A stretch of 64,000 bases of DNA, taken from the NCBI GenBank assembly GCA_014058105.1, contig JACGCM010002394.1:1-64000 (forward strand). The letters run 5' to 3'. The position numbers were made by a program, and so were the translations under genes. Below are positions 15,270 to 24,188 of this stretch, one piece after another. Each line of letters opens with the position of its first letter. Position 1 is the first letter of the stretch. The notes under the pieces were generated by a model, which saw only the letters and a program-made list of their open reading frames with translations, did not search any database and had not been told where the DNA came from. The DNA is from Kingdonia uniflora. Taxonomy: Eukaryota > Streptophyta > Magnoliopsida > Ranunculales > Circaeasteraceae.

Positions 15270-15772
15270 TCATCCTTCACGACTGATGTAGGGATTAAAC
15301 TCGGACCATTCAGTAAGGGGGAGCGGATCCCGTCTATAGTTGGAAAGTTGGTAATTTGCTGAAAACTCATCAGGCGGGACGTAGTTCCAATAAAAAAATA
15401 TCGTATGCAGTTTCGAACGGGAACGGCTAGTTGTATTTCTCATACCATTCACTTTGGCTTCACAGAAAATATAGGCTAGTAGAACACCTTTGACCAGTCT
15501 ATCAATACTCTTCTGTATCTCATGAAACTCATCACATTTAACCTTAAGAACATTCCACCTGTTGTATAAATCTCCAGGAGGGTATTGAAGTTACGTGTGC
15601 TCCCTGAATTGGACATGAATTCCATTCCATAACTAATTGAAGTTGAGTTGTTGGGGAGGTGGATTATCATAAAATACTGCCAGGACGCGGCCAGGGCGCA
15701 GTCTTCATTCCAGCCAAATGCCACTGAAGAATCCTGTATTATAGCTAAAAAACTCGGCATTGTTGAGTTCAA
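15270..15772 (-). CDS. Unidentified ORF pair inside the Harbinger element
   Basis: Two consecutive minus-strand frames (15772-15476, 98 codons; 15452-15270, 60 codons) are separated by one stop region and could be one broken gene. The first contains PSFLAIIQDSSVAFGWNED and ASWQYFMIIHLP; the second contains NYVPPDEFSANYQLSNYRRD. I recognise no family. The position, next to the second Harbinger-like terminus at 15791 and 3' to the PMD gene, suggests transposon cargo or captured sequence. Confidence 0.3.
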
Positions 15773-15787
15773 GTAGATGACCTATTA

Positions 15788-15804
15788 TTAGGGCATCTCC
15801 AGCC
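15788..15804 (+). repeat. Internal second Harbinger-type 5' terminus
   Basis: TTA followed by GGGCATCTCCAGCC closely matches the terminal repeat of the same element (GAGCATCTCCAGCAG) including the TWA target. GTTCTTTTTACC with an inverted AGAGGTAAAAAGAAC follows about 120 bp later, as at the outer left end. So the original autonomous copy probably ran from here to 19403. Confidence 0.6.
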
Positions 15805-16086
15805 AACATATATATAAAATAAAAAGTAGCCGTTGTGATGCCGAAACTAGCCATTGTGATGGACCCACCAGAGGAACTAGCCGTTGTTGGAAATCAGTCA
15901 AGGCGGCGGCGTTCTTTTTACCAAGAGGTAAAAAGAACAGTGCGCGGTGTTCTTTTTACCACCGCCTCCACTACTTTCCCCAACCACTTTTTCTTTTTTC
16001 CCCCTTATCCTTTTACACTTCTCTCTTCTCAAGAAACTTGCTCCCCCTTCGCCTTCAACATCATTCTCTCAACTCTACAACCTCAA

Positions 16087-17394
16087 ATGTCTTCCTCGTC
16101 ATCCTTTTCATCTATTGATGATCATCTACGTGTATCGTCGTCCTCCTTTGACGATCTTATGTTTGACTGTGCGACGGCAATGGTTGTTATGTACCAAAAT
16201 GCAATAAACCTAGTAGTACATGAGGCAACTTCGAGTCACGGCGGGAGTGTCATGGGCCGTAAGAATAAGATAAAGAAGCAACATTACGAATTGGGGCATT
16301 ACAGTATTATACGGGACTACTTCAACCCGGAGTGCACATATGAGCCGGACGAATTTCGGCAACGTTTTCACATGAGTAGGCACATGTTTATGCGTATATT
16401 CGATGTAGCCATTACACATGATCATTATTTTGTCTAAATATTCAACAACGTTGGTACTATAGGGTTATCACCGTACCAAAAGGTAGTTGTGGCACTACGT
16501 TTCCTAAGCTACGATGTTGTGGTAGATCTTTTTCACGAGTATATCCGAATAGGAGAAAACATAACCTTGTTAAGTATAAAAATGTTTTGTGTTGCGGTTA
16601 TATAAATTTTTGGTGAAAAATATCTTCGAGCACCAAACGCGGCCGACGTAGAAAGGTTAAAAGCGATAGGAGAGTCACGGGGATTTCCCAGCATGTTAGG
16701 AAGCCTTTATTGTATGCATCGGATATGGAAAAATTATCTCATAGCTTGGCACGGTCAATTTATTGGTCATTACCCCCAAGGGGACACTGATTCTTAAAGC
16801 GGTAGCATCGCACGACCTTTGGTTTTGACATTTTTTTTTTGGGTTACCAGGATCTAACAATGATATCAATGTCCTGCAGCAATCACATCTTTTTATCGAC
16901 CTAACCGATGGTATCGCCCCGCCTTGTAATTATAAAATTGTCAGAAAAGCTTATGATATGGGTTATTACCTAGCGGATGACATATACCCCAAATGTGGAA
17001 CACTTGTCCAAACCATATCCAATTCGGTTACAGTAAAACAAAATTTATTTGTACAACAGGAAGAAAGTTGTCGAAAAGATGTAGAATCAATATTGTAAAA
17101 TATTCAGTTAAATTGTGAAAACCTGAGATTTTGAACAATGTCATGAAGGCGTACGTTATAATACACAATATGATCGCTGAAGAGGAACGAAGTTCATTCC
17201 CATCATACTTAGACTACGATCCAGCCGATCCCTCAACTATCGAAGACGAGCGGTTCAATATTGCATGCAAACGTATTACAATTGAATCTTTTATAATGAA
17301 AATGAACTGCATTCGAAGTCGAGAACTGCACTTTAATCTAAAGGATGATCAAATCGAGCATTTGTGGCCCGTGAAGGGAAATCTTCATTCCTAG
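16087..17394 (+). pseudogene. PIF/Harbinger transposase (HARBI1/ALP1-like DDE nuclease), defective
   Basis: The protein begins with a Ser-rich N-terminus (MSSSSSFSSIDDHLRVSSSS), then DYFNPECTYEPDEFRQRFHM (about 16316-16375) and MFMRIFDV, the usual start of the Harbinger transposase. Further blocks in changing frames match the DDE domain: LRAPNAADVERLKAIGESRG, GSLYCMHRIWKNYLIAWHGQ (16700-16760), SNNDINVL, YYLADDIYP and ESCRKDVESI. The first catalytic Asp (normally in IDCMHW) reads as Tyr. Stops at 16434 and near 16602 and 16796 break the frame. The last segment (17131-17394) carries the family's C-terminal MKAYVIIHNMI block. Transposase function is lost. Confidence 0.85.
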
Positions 17395-17639
17395 TGTTGC
17401 AATCAAGTATTATTAGAGTGTTCTTGATGTAATTTAATGCTTCTTGTCATACAAGCATATTAAACAAGTTTTTGATATTACGTTAATCTAGTATTTGTTT
17501 TAACGCAATATTCTCGGAAATAAATATTTTAAAAAACAAATTACATTCTTCAATAACAAAGTACATTATTCAAACGATTAAATTATTGGAAGGTAAACTA
17601 CATTCTTGGAAAAAAAACTTCTCTATACAGCAAAGTTAA

Positions 17640-19215
17640 ATTACATTTTATCACCACTTCAAGTACCCGGTCTGCCCCTCTTGGCCAGACGTTCCATGAC
17701 CTCAGCTTACCTTTGCAGATAGTATTACAATTGACGTCCAAAAAGATTACTCAGGTCTTTATCCATGATTTTGTGATCTTCCCTTGCTTGTTCCAAATCC
17801 ATTTTGGCTTGCCATTGTTTATTTACTTCCGCTCTTCTTTTTTTCTTTCGCTTATCTCTTTTCCAACCGTAGTTTATCCAGCATTGTTTGGATACCGCTA
17901 CCAGATGCAATAACACCATCCAAGGCCTTTTGTGTTGTAAGGTTTTTTCTAAATAGTTTTTGGCCGATGGGCCTGTTTTCACTCTCAAACAACGAACCAT
18001 CTAATTTACAATTTTGGCCCGCTAATTAAGGTATAGGTGGGTCGTCGGGGTCCTCCGATAAATTGTTTGATCCGACCGAGTTCCCCGGAGAAGAATTGTG
18101 CGATGTTCTCCTCGCTACATTTATTGGTACATTCCTCGCATGGTTCAACCCATCATCATTTAGGTTGGCCCATCGCGGTTCTCACACCAAAATCGTATAC
18201 GCTTCACGGTGTTTGAAGTCATTGCCGCCATTCAAGCCTTAATAGATCTTGTGTGCATCATTTTCCTATAATTTGTGAAATTACCAAATACAAATAAATA
18301 ACGTGTATATCTAAGAGAAATAAACAAAATTGAGTTAAAGGAAATTAGAATGTACCCGATCTTTATCGATTTACCCGCTGTCATGCTGAAATCCTAATGA
18401 GCAACTATCCCCTTTTATGTCACACATTGTGCATTAAGAGGATACCACAGAGCTTTGGTCGACCCATATGATCGTCGTGTGGGGCACTCGGGGTCTCTGT
18501 TAAGGGCAATGTTTACCTTTTGATAGAAAGTGAAACCCATTGTACGGCTCACGGTCTGGATAGAAGTCATTACCCACGCCCTTGCGGGACACGTGAAGTT
18601 TGCGTCCGTCCAATACAGTCTAACATCATCTGCCTTATCCAAAAACTCAGCATCTTCCGACACTTGCACCCTTTGTCATTGTTTTGCGGGTGTTCTTTTC
18701 TTTCTTCCTTTTCCTTTGTCTTTCTCGGCCGCCGTCGCTTCAATAGATATTGGTGCATTTGTGCCACTTTGATTGCTCTGAGTAGATTTACCATGAAATA
18801 GGTAGTTCTGAAAATACTTTGGAGGTTAAAAACCTTGAGGTTGAGTGAGCGGATAGGGTTGATAGTACGGGCTAAATGCCTGAGGTTGCGGATGAGAGAG
18901 TATAAATGGTTGTTGATACTGTCCTCCGAATGTATCTCCTTACAACATGGTAAACGGATGTGGGGTCTGTGATTGGAATTGAGATTGGTTGTGGTAGAGG
19001 TATGGATTGAATTGTGATGATGGGTGTTGAGAGAATGGTGTTGAAGGTGGGTTCTGGGAGGATGTGGTGGACGGTGTGGAGTTATTACTGTTGGTGCGGG
19101 AGTTCGCCATTTGGGGACTGCATAGAGGTTGTCCTCTATTGTTTAGGTTTGGGTTTGGGTGAGAAGAAGTAGCCAAGGAGAGCTCAGCCAAGAAAAATGG
19201 ATAAGTAGTGTTCAT
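17640..19215 (-). pseudogene. PIF/Harbinger second protein (Myb/SANT-like, trihelix), defective
   Basis: Minus-strand reading begins MNTTYPFFLAELSL and a Pro/Ser/Gln-rich N-terminus (19215-18940). It then shows DVRLYWTDANFTCPARAWV (about 18620-18560) and ALWYPLNAQCVTFKG-like words (around 18440), the Myb/SANT-like DNA-binding domain of Harbinger ORF1. A charged C-terminal part follows (KRDKRKKKRRAEVNKQWQAK, 17860-17800, then KIMDKDLSNLF). In PIF/Harbinger elements this protein binds the transposon ends and partners the transposase. Several stops interrupt the frame. It is divergently oriented to the transposase, as is common in the superfamily. Confidence 0.75.
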
Positions 19216-19403
19216 TTTACCGCGCGGTGTTATTTTTACCGCCCGGACTCTTTTTTGTTTTCTAGCTTGAGCTCCTCAAACCCAGTTGGCTCTGACAGTG
19301 CCAAGTCAGCAAACCTATACCCGTTTTTTCGCTGCTGGGAGGCTAAAAGTTTAGGTTTGGGTTTGAGTTGACAAACCCAACCCAAACCCTGCTGGAGATG
19401 CTC
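19210..19403 (-). repeat. Right extended terminal inverted repeat of Harbinger element
   Basis: Contains ACCGCGCGGT at about 19219, CTGCTGGGAGGC at about 19332 and ends CTGCTGGAGATGCTC at 19403, mirror-matching the left end. Confidence 0.75.
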
Positions 19404-19406
19404 TAA

Positions 19407-20049
19407 GTACGAAAGAGTTTCTCTATTTAAAGTTTTATTTATTTATTTATTTGATAAAAGTAAAATTTTGTCAAAAAATTTTAGTCGAGAAATGTGGGAA
19501 AAATTTGAATTGTAAGAACACGACAGGCTCAGAGCTATACGGGTTGAATGCCATACATTGTTGCTATTGGCACGGCGTTAGTTACACAAGAACAGAGATT
19601 ATAGTAAGAAATCTAAATTTGAGTACACCATTTTGCTTCTTGCTATCATCATCAGTAATGTTTGGAGTTGGAGCTTGAAATTCAGAGCACTAGTTAATAA
19701 GTGAGGTCCAATAGTCCAAACTTGTAGTAGCCCTGATCAGACAGCAACCCTCTGCAGTGTCACCTCGTACTTAACGGCGACCCAAGGAAGGGTCCCTTTT
19801 TTTATATATAACCTTAACCTGTGATCTCGTCGACATCGAACCCTCACGTGTTTGCTCACCATTGTTTTATTTCTAAATTTTAAGAGCCAATAATGACATA
19901 AAAGGTACATAACATTATAACAACACAAAAGATAGCGGTCCAAAACATCCCTGCTCCCATGGTCCTTTTTTGAACAAAAGTCTGGCCCAAATCACACAAA
20001 CATCCAAACTCGTACAACAAAATATCATACAAGAGTGATTAATACATGT
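19407..20049. other. Intergenic interval, no gene seen
   Basis: Spacer between the Harbinger element and the glycosyltransferase fragment, AT-rich, with a TTTATTTATTTATTT run near 19435. The 75-codon frame around 19451 has no recognisable feature. Confidence 0.5.
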
Positions 20050-20850
20050 TTAATCATGATTATTACATACAGTTTCTGTGACGTCGTCGATAAACGTATC
20101 GAGATTTCTCACCGATGGCCCGTCTGTTGAAATTTCATTTTCAAGCGTCTTTCTTTCCCGCTTGATATTGTTCCGAAGCTCACCCCCTAATGTTCCTGTC
20201 ATCAAACGGTTAATATTCACCAAAACCTCGTCTCTGTTTACCGGGTTTACCCCATTGATCACAACTTTCCAATCATCGACAACTAATCTCCGATTTGTAA
20301 ATTGGTCGGTCAGTAATGGGAAACAGAATATCGGCACTTCACACCATATACTCTCTAGTATCGAGTTCCAACCGCAATGGGTTAGAAAACCTCTTATTTT
20401 CGCTCTTTTTAACACTTCTATTTGGCAGCACCATGGCATGACCATCCCCCAGTCTCCGATTTCTTCTAGGAATCCCACTGGTAAAGGATCGCAGCCATCG
20501 GAACTCACTATGTTGGGATGGAGAACCCAAATAAAATTAACTTTGCTAAGCCAAAGCCCGTTAGCAATTTCCGCAATATCTTCTTTACTAACATGAGCAT
20601 AGCTACCAAATGACACATATAAGACCGACCTATTTGGTTTATGATCTAACCATTGCGCACAATCGGACTCCGCACATAAACTCGTCGCCACAATGCTCTT
20701 ACTAAAACCAGCCCGGAAAACCGGCCCCACCACGAAAATCGGCTTCTCGACATGTAAAGCCGAGAGAGTATCCTTCTCAAGCTCTTCAACAGTGTTGCAA
20801 AGAACAAAATCGGCTTCTCCAACGCTCTCAAAGGCGTTGAAGATAATTTA
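20050..20850 (-). pseudogene. UDP-glycosyltransferase (UGT86-like), 5'-truncated
   Basis: The open frame runs from about 20845 (IIFNAFESVGEADFVLCNT) to the stop at 20050, giving the C-terminal 260 or so residues of a roughly 480-residue family-1 glycosyltransferase. It keeps SVLYVSFGSYAHVSKEDIAE, the PSPG box from WCCQIEVLK through HCGWNSILES to LLTDQF, and the C-terminal RNNIKRERKTLE helix. The wording (NTVEELE, SFGSYAHV, WCCQ) is closest in my memory to the UGT86A group. The family moves glucose from UDP-glucose to small acceptors in the cytosol. Upstream, coding homology stops abruptly at retroelement sequence, so the acceptor-binding half is missing. An exon 2 whose exon 1 lies elsewhere is possible, but no such exon was seen. 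Confidence 0.8.
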
Positions 20851-21187
20851 GTGCACCACCGTTCTTATATCGGACGCTTGAAGGTACGACAATATATAGG
20901 TCCTTCAGATTGACCGGAGTGATGCTGCGTCTCTTTGTTTTTTTTGTGTTGTCATCTGCTGTCCTTGAAGTATTTTTAACGCCTCTCGTACCTCTGCCAA
21001 TTGATGTTCTAAAATCGTTCGTTTTTCTATCTCGGAGTTCAAAGTAGCACGTAATTATGTCATTTAATTTGCTCCTGCGTCGGTTTCTTATATCAGTCCA
21101 ACTAGGGGATTTTGACTTGGGCTCGACATTCTGTGAAGATGATAAGTACATGGTGTATTCGAGAACTGTGGCTAATTGTTTCGATTC
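20851..21187 (-). pseudogene. Start of a Tat-type gag, truncated at the UGT fragment
   Basis: Downstream (minus strand) of the leader after the 21205 LTR, an ORF opens with MYLSSSQNVEPKSK at 21151 and continues basic and Ser/Thr-rich (RRRSKLNDII, TKRRSITPVNLKDLY) before running into the UGT-like segment near 20850. It is consistent with the N-terminus of gag, by position more than by recognised motif. Confidence 0.45.
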
Positions 21188-21204
21188 CCACAGACGGCGC
21201 CAAA
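21187..21204 (-). promoter_or_regulatory. Primer-binding-site region next to LTR 21205-21691
   Basis: Minus-strand TTTGGCGCCGTCTGTGGGAA directly after the LTR, nearly identical to the site at 5894-5914. Confidence 0.75.
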
Positions 21205-21691
21205 TATAAGAGCCTAATTTTGGATCTCAAACTTAGTATCTCACACAAAATATGATCAGAACGCTAGCAATAACAAATAATCACCAATACACAAGAATTA
21301 ACGTGGAAACCTCTGAATAGGTAAAAACTACGACCTCTCCTCGGGATTTAAAAATAATGATCTTATTGATGGAGTGACTACCTATTACAATGAGTGTTCA
21401 GGATAGTTAGTATAGACTTTCTTAGATATAAAAAGCAGTCATTAATTTGTTCTTCCTTGATCTTCTTTAGAGATCTCATATTATGACCGTTTTATGACCA
21501 TTATCTCCATTAATGACGAACATTACAACATAGTTTTGATGAGTCTTCATAATGGCTTTGTAACGGTCTGATTCTTCTTTTCTTTAATAGCTTCTTTAAT
21601 GATGACGTCATGCGATTATGGAGTCAAACTGTTTGTACGAAGGTCGATATCAAAGCTTCAAGGAGATCGAAGGCGGGAATAAGTCCTTACA
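21205..21691 (-). mobile_element. LTR of the outer minus-strand Tat element
   Basis: 487 bp from TATAAGAGCC (degenerate TGTAAGGAC) to GTCCTTACA. It is unusual in having a primer-binding site on its left and a polypurine tract on its right, so it serves as 3' LTR for the internal region to the right and as 5' LTR for the short gag piece to the left. Confidence 0.8.
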
Positions 21692-21705
21692 ATCGCCCCC
21701 TCTCA
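21692..21705 (-). promoter_or_regulatory. Polypurine tract of the outer Tat element
   Basis: Minus-strand GAGAGGGGGCGAT immediately precedes the LTR start TGTAAGGAC. The plus-strand composite has AATAAGGCGAT before its 3' LTR at 47528, sharing GGCGAT. Confidence 0.75.
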
Positions 21706-21933
21706 ACCAAGAGCACGAGTAGTGTTGGTTAAGAAACATCTCTGATGTATTAAATAGGGTGGAATCATTTCCAATATTTATTCTCGAATAGTTGCCTTGA
21801 CTTTACTAGTCTTTCAGAGTTCCAATGTGTATTGATGACATTCCTATTGACTATTGAGATTTTCAACATAAGTACTCAGTCTATGAATAACACCTTCTCT
21901 ACAAAGACATTCCATACTTGTCAAACCCGCATC

Positions 21934-22272
21934 ATGGTTAAAACAAGATCTCAGACGCATGGTGAGGAGTTTACAGGGCGCGTTCAAGCCAAACTGGAAG
22001 AGCTTCAAACTCGCTACTTTGGGCAACAATCTCTGGCATATCCAACTCCAATACCTGTGGAACCTACGTATTAGGGGCTGCGTGAAGTTAAAGCAAAGAA
22101 TACCAACGAAAACTTCATCTGGCTTTGTCAATTCTACTATATTATCTTGTCGGAGGTGGAGCCCAGAGATTGTCTACGTGGCCTGGTCGAAGGGATTGTA
22201 GAAGAGGAAGACAATGCCCTTGTTGTGGACCTGAAGAAAACTCGTACTTGTGAATGTATAGGTCGTAAATAG
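21934..22272 (+). CDS. Small antisense ORF of Tat element, MVKTRSQ type (copy 1)
   Basis: Starts MVKTRSQTHGEEFTGRVQAK at 21934 and reads EELQTRYFGQQ before a stop at 22072. Past that stop the same frame continues NENFIWLCQFYYIILSEVEP and LRGLVEGIVEEEDN to about 22272. It resembles the ORF at 22725 in its start, the helical LEELQTRY / VAELRERY part, a (W)FY/FW core and the acidic end. It lies between the polypurine tract and the larger antisense gene, on the strand opposite to gag-pol. Function unknown. Confidence 0.5.
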
Positions 22273-22724
22273 TTTTTTTTAAACTTATTTGTAATTTGTA
22301 TGTTTGAAATAAAATGCAGTTTCATTTCCTGTCTGGTGCAAGTGTTTTCTGTAATTGTTTATGTTAAGTTTGTTAAACTTGTAAGTGTACTGTTATATGC
22401 AAACTGTAGAAGATTTTCTCAAACTGTATGGGTAAGGGTTACTTGTGACTTGGTCAAATATTATTTCACTTTTTATGGAGAATATATGCTGGTATTATTG
22501 TATTTATGTACCCATGTGCTAGGATTGGTAGGGAAGATATTCTTTTTCCCAAAAGGCCAGGTATCCCTAAAGTTTGATTCCCAAAGATATGCAGTCTCAA
22601 AAATCTATTTCCCAAAAGATTTGATGGTTCATCGTCCCCTTGGCAATATAAATGGCTTGGTCCTTGGGTATATTTTATCTTGTTTTTCTTCATAAACCTC
22701 CTTGTTCATTACTCGTAAGCTTTC

Positions 22725-23072
22725 ATGGTAAGAACACGTTCCCAACATCAGCAACATGCAGTGGAAAGTAGGCTAGTCATCAAGGTGGCCGAACTACGTG
22801 AGCGATACCTTCGGCTGTTGCCCTATGACGCGATTTTGCCAGAGTGGCCATTGCAGTTGGAGGGTCTGAATGATGATGAAAAACATGTGGACCGTCACTT
22901 CTGGTGTGACGTTTTCCGTAGTCTTATCTTTGATGTGGCAGTTCAAGAAATTGTTGTGAGGGAGATCGCGTTGGACAAACTTACAGAAGAGGACGAAAGA
23001 ATAACAGGTGAAGAAATAATTCCATGTGGCGAACTGAATCGCCCTGGTTATTTTAAATATAACTATATCTGA
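22725..23072 (+). CDS. Small antisense ORF of Tat element, MVRTRSQ type (copy 2)
   Basis: An uninterrupted 115-codon frame starting MVRTRSQHQQHAVESRLVIK. It contains VAELRERYLRLLPYDAILPE, KHVDRHFWCDVFRSLIFDVA and an acidic EITGEE-like stretch. It is predicted helical, with no signal peptide and no known domain that I recognise. Being open while neighbouring retroelement genes are broken makes it worth noting. Together with the related frame at 21934 it forms a tandem pair antisense to the retroelement. Confidence 0.55.
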   Translation: MVRTRSQHQQHAVESRLVIKVAELRERYLRLLPYDAILPEWPLQLEGLNDDEKHVDRHFWCDVFRSLIFDVAVQEIVVREIALDKLTEEDERITGEEIIPCGELNRPGYFKYNYI

Positions 23073-24188
23073 ATATATGTGTTTATGTTGCCAATTCAAT
23101 TTGAATGAATAAAGGTTTTTCCGCAGAATTCTGTAATTGTCAACTGTATTTTTATTTTTGATAAGGACGAGTTTATATTCGAATTGTTTGGTATAAAAGT
23201 TTACTTGATTCGTGCCGCCTATAGGGGTGTGTTTCATGTGTGACAACTTTTTTTTGTTGAAGACAGTTGTGGAATATTTTGAACTTGACACTGTTGCGGT
23301 TTGAAGTGATAAAGGGTCTGGAGTAGTACGAATGTTATGAGGAAAAGTATAGTGAGTAGTCGTACAAAGTATATAATACTCAGGATTTCTTGGGAAGGAT
23401 GAGTGAAAGTAATTACTAGCTGACATGAAAGAGGGTCGTGATGGCAAAACTCGTTACCCCAAAAGTAATGATGAAGCTAGGCGGCGAAAGGACGCCACTA
23501 TGCAAAAGGCAAGGGTGACTGACATGTGTATGAGAGAGTTATCGTTTTAAGAACTAAGAGATAGTATACAAAATCGTCTCTCTCTTCCCTATGGGTTTTC
23601 TACATTTTTAGGGAGAACAGAACGTCCAGAGAAGGAAAGCATCTGAACTCTGAAGATCTTCCACCATCGTTGATAAAAAACTCTTATGGTGGTACTACTT
23701 TCCTTGAAGGTCAGCGCAAACAGAGAATTACTTCAAAAATTTCTGGCAAAGTAAAGGATTGTGGTTCATCTAGCACAGGTTAGTGTAGATTTTTGATCTT
23801 ATAGTGTGTACTTGCATTTGTACTTTTGTGTTAGTGAATTTCTGGTTTTGTTGTGAGTTGGGATTTTGGAAGTAATTTAGGAACTTTTGTTCCCCAAATG
23901 TTAAGTTGTATGATTTTGCGCTTGGGGAAATTACAGAGTGGGTTATTGTAAATTGGAGGTTTTGATTCCCAACTTTTTTTATAATCTTGCTTATGTGTGG
24001 TTACTATTTGTGTGGGAAGTTTTGGGTATGATGAACATTTTGTTTAAAGTTTGAATGCCAATAAGGGAAAAGTTTGTTGTAGGGGTAATTGAGAAATTAG
24101 GAGAAAGCAAAATTTATAGGATTGTTCTATCTGTTTTATAAGTTTTGGCCCAATCTATTTGAACATATCATAGAGATAGATCTAACAA
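23073..24188. other. Non-coding interval between antisense ORFs
   Basis: No coding features. The AT-rich stretch could be an upstream region or intron of the antisense gene starting at 24189; a CAGGTTAG at 23777 and TTGTAGGTCGAG near 24207 could be splice-like, but this is not established. Confidence 0.4.

Larger units (their letters stand above)
12565..19403. mobile_element. PIF/Harbinger DNA transposon (6.8 kb, defective, composite)
   Basis: The left end GAGCAACTCCAGCAG (12565) and the right end CTGCTGGAGATGCTC (to 19403) are inverted repeats, flanked by TAA (12562-12564 and 19404-19406), the 3-bp target preferred by PIF/Harbinger. Similarity continues inward: both ends carry GTTTGGGT-type runs, then CTCCCAGCAGC, then the palindrome ACCGCGCGGT next to TTTTTACC. 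Inside are a dead transposase (+), a dead Myb-like second protein (-), a PMD-like gene (+) and an unidentified ORF pair (-). A second 5'-terminus-like sequence at 15791 suggests that two related copies are fused. Confidence 0.85.

Noticed and set aside
15835..16086. Upstream ATG of the 200-codon frame as transposase start
   Set aside because: The sequence before 16087 overlaps the TTTTTACC terminal motif and lacks similarity to transposase; the Ser-rich ATG at 16087 fits the family better.
20050..20850. Intact UGT gene
   Set aside because: Only the C-terminal half is present; upstream sequence is retroelement and no first exon was seen.
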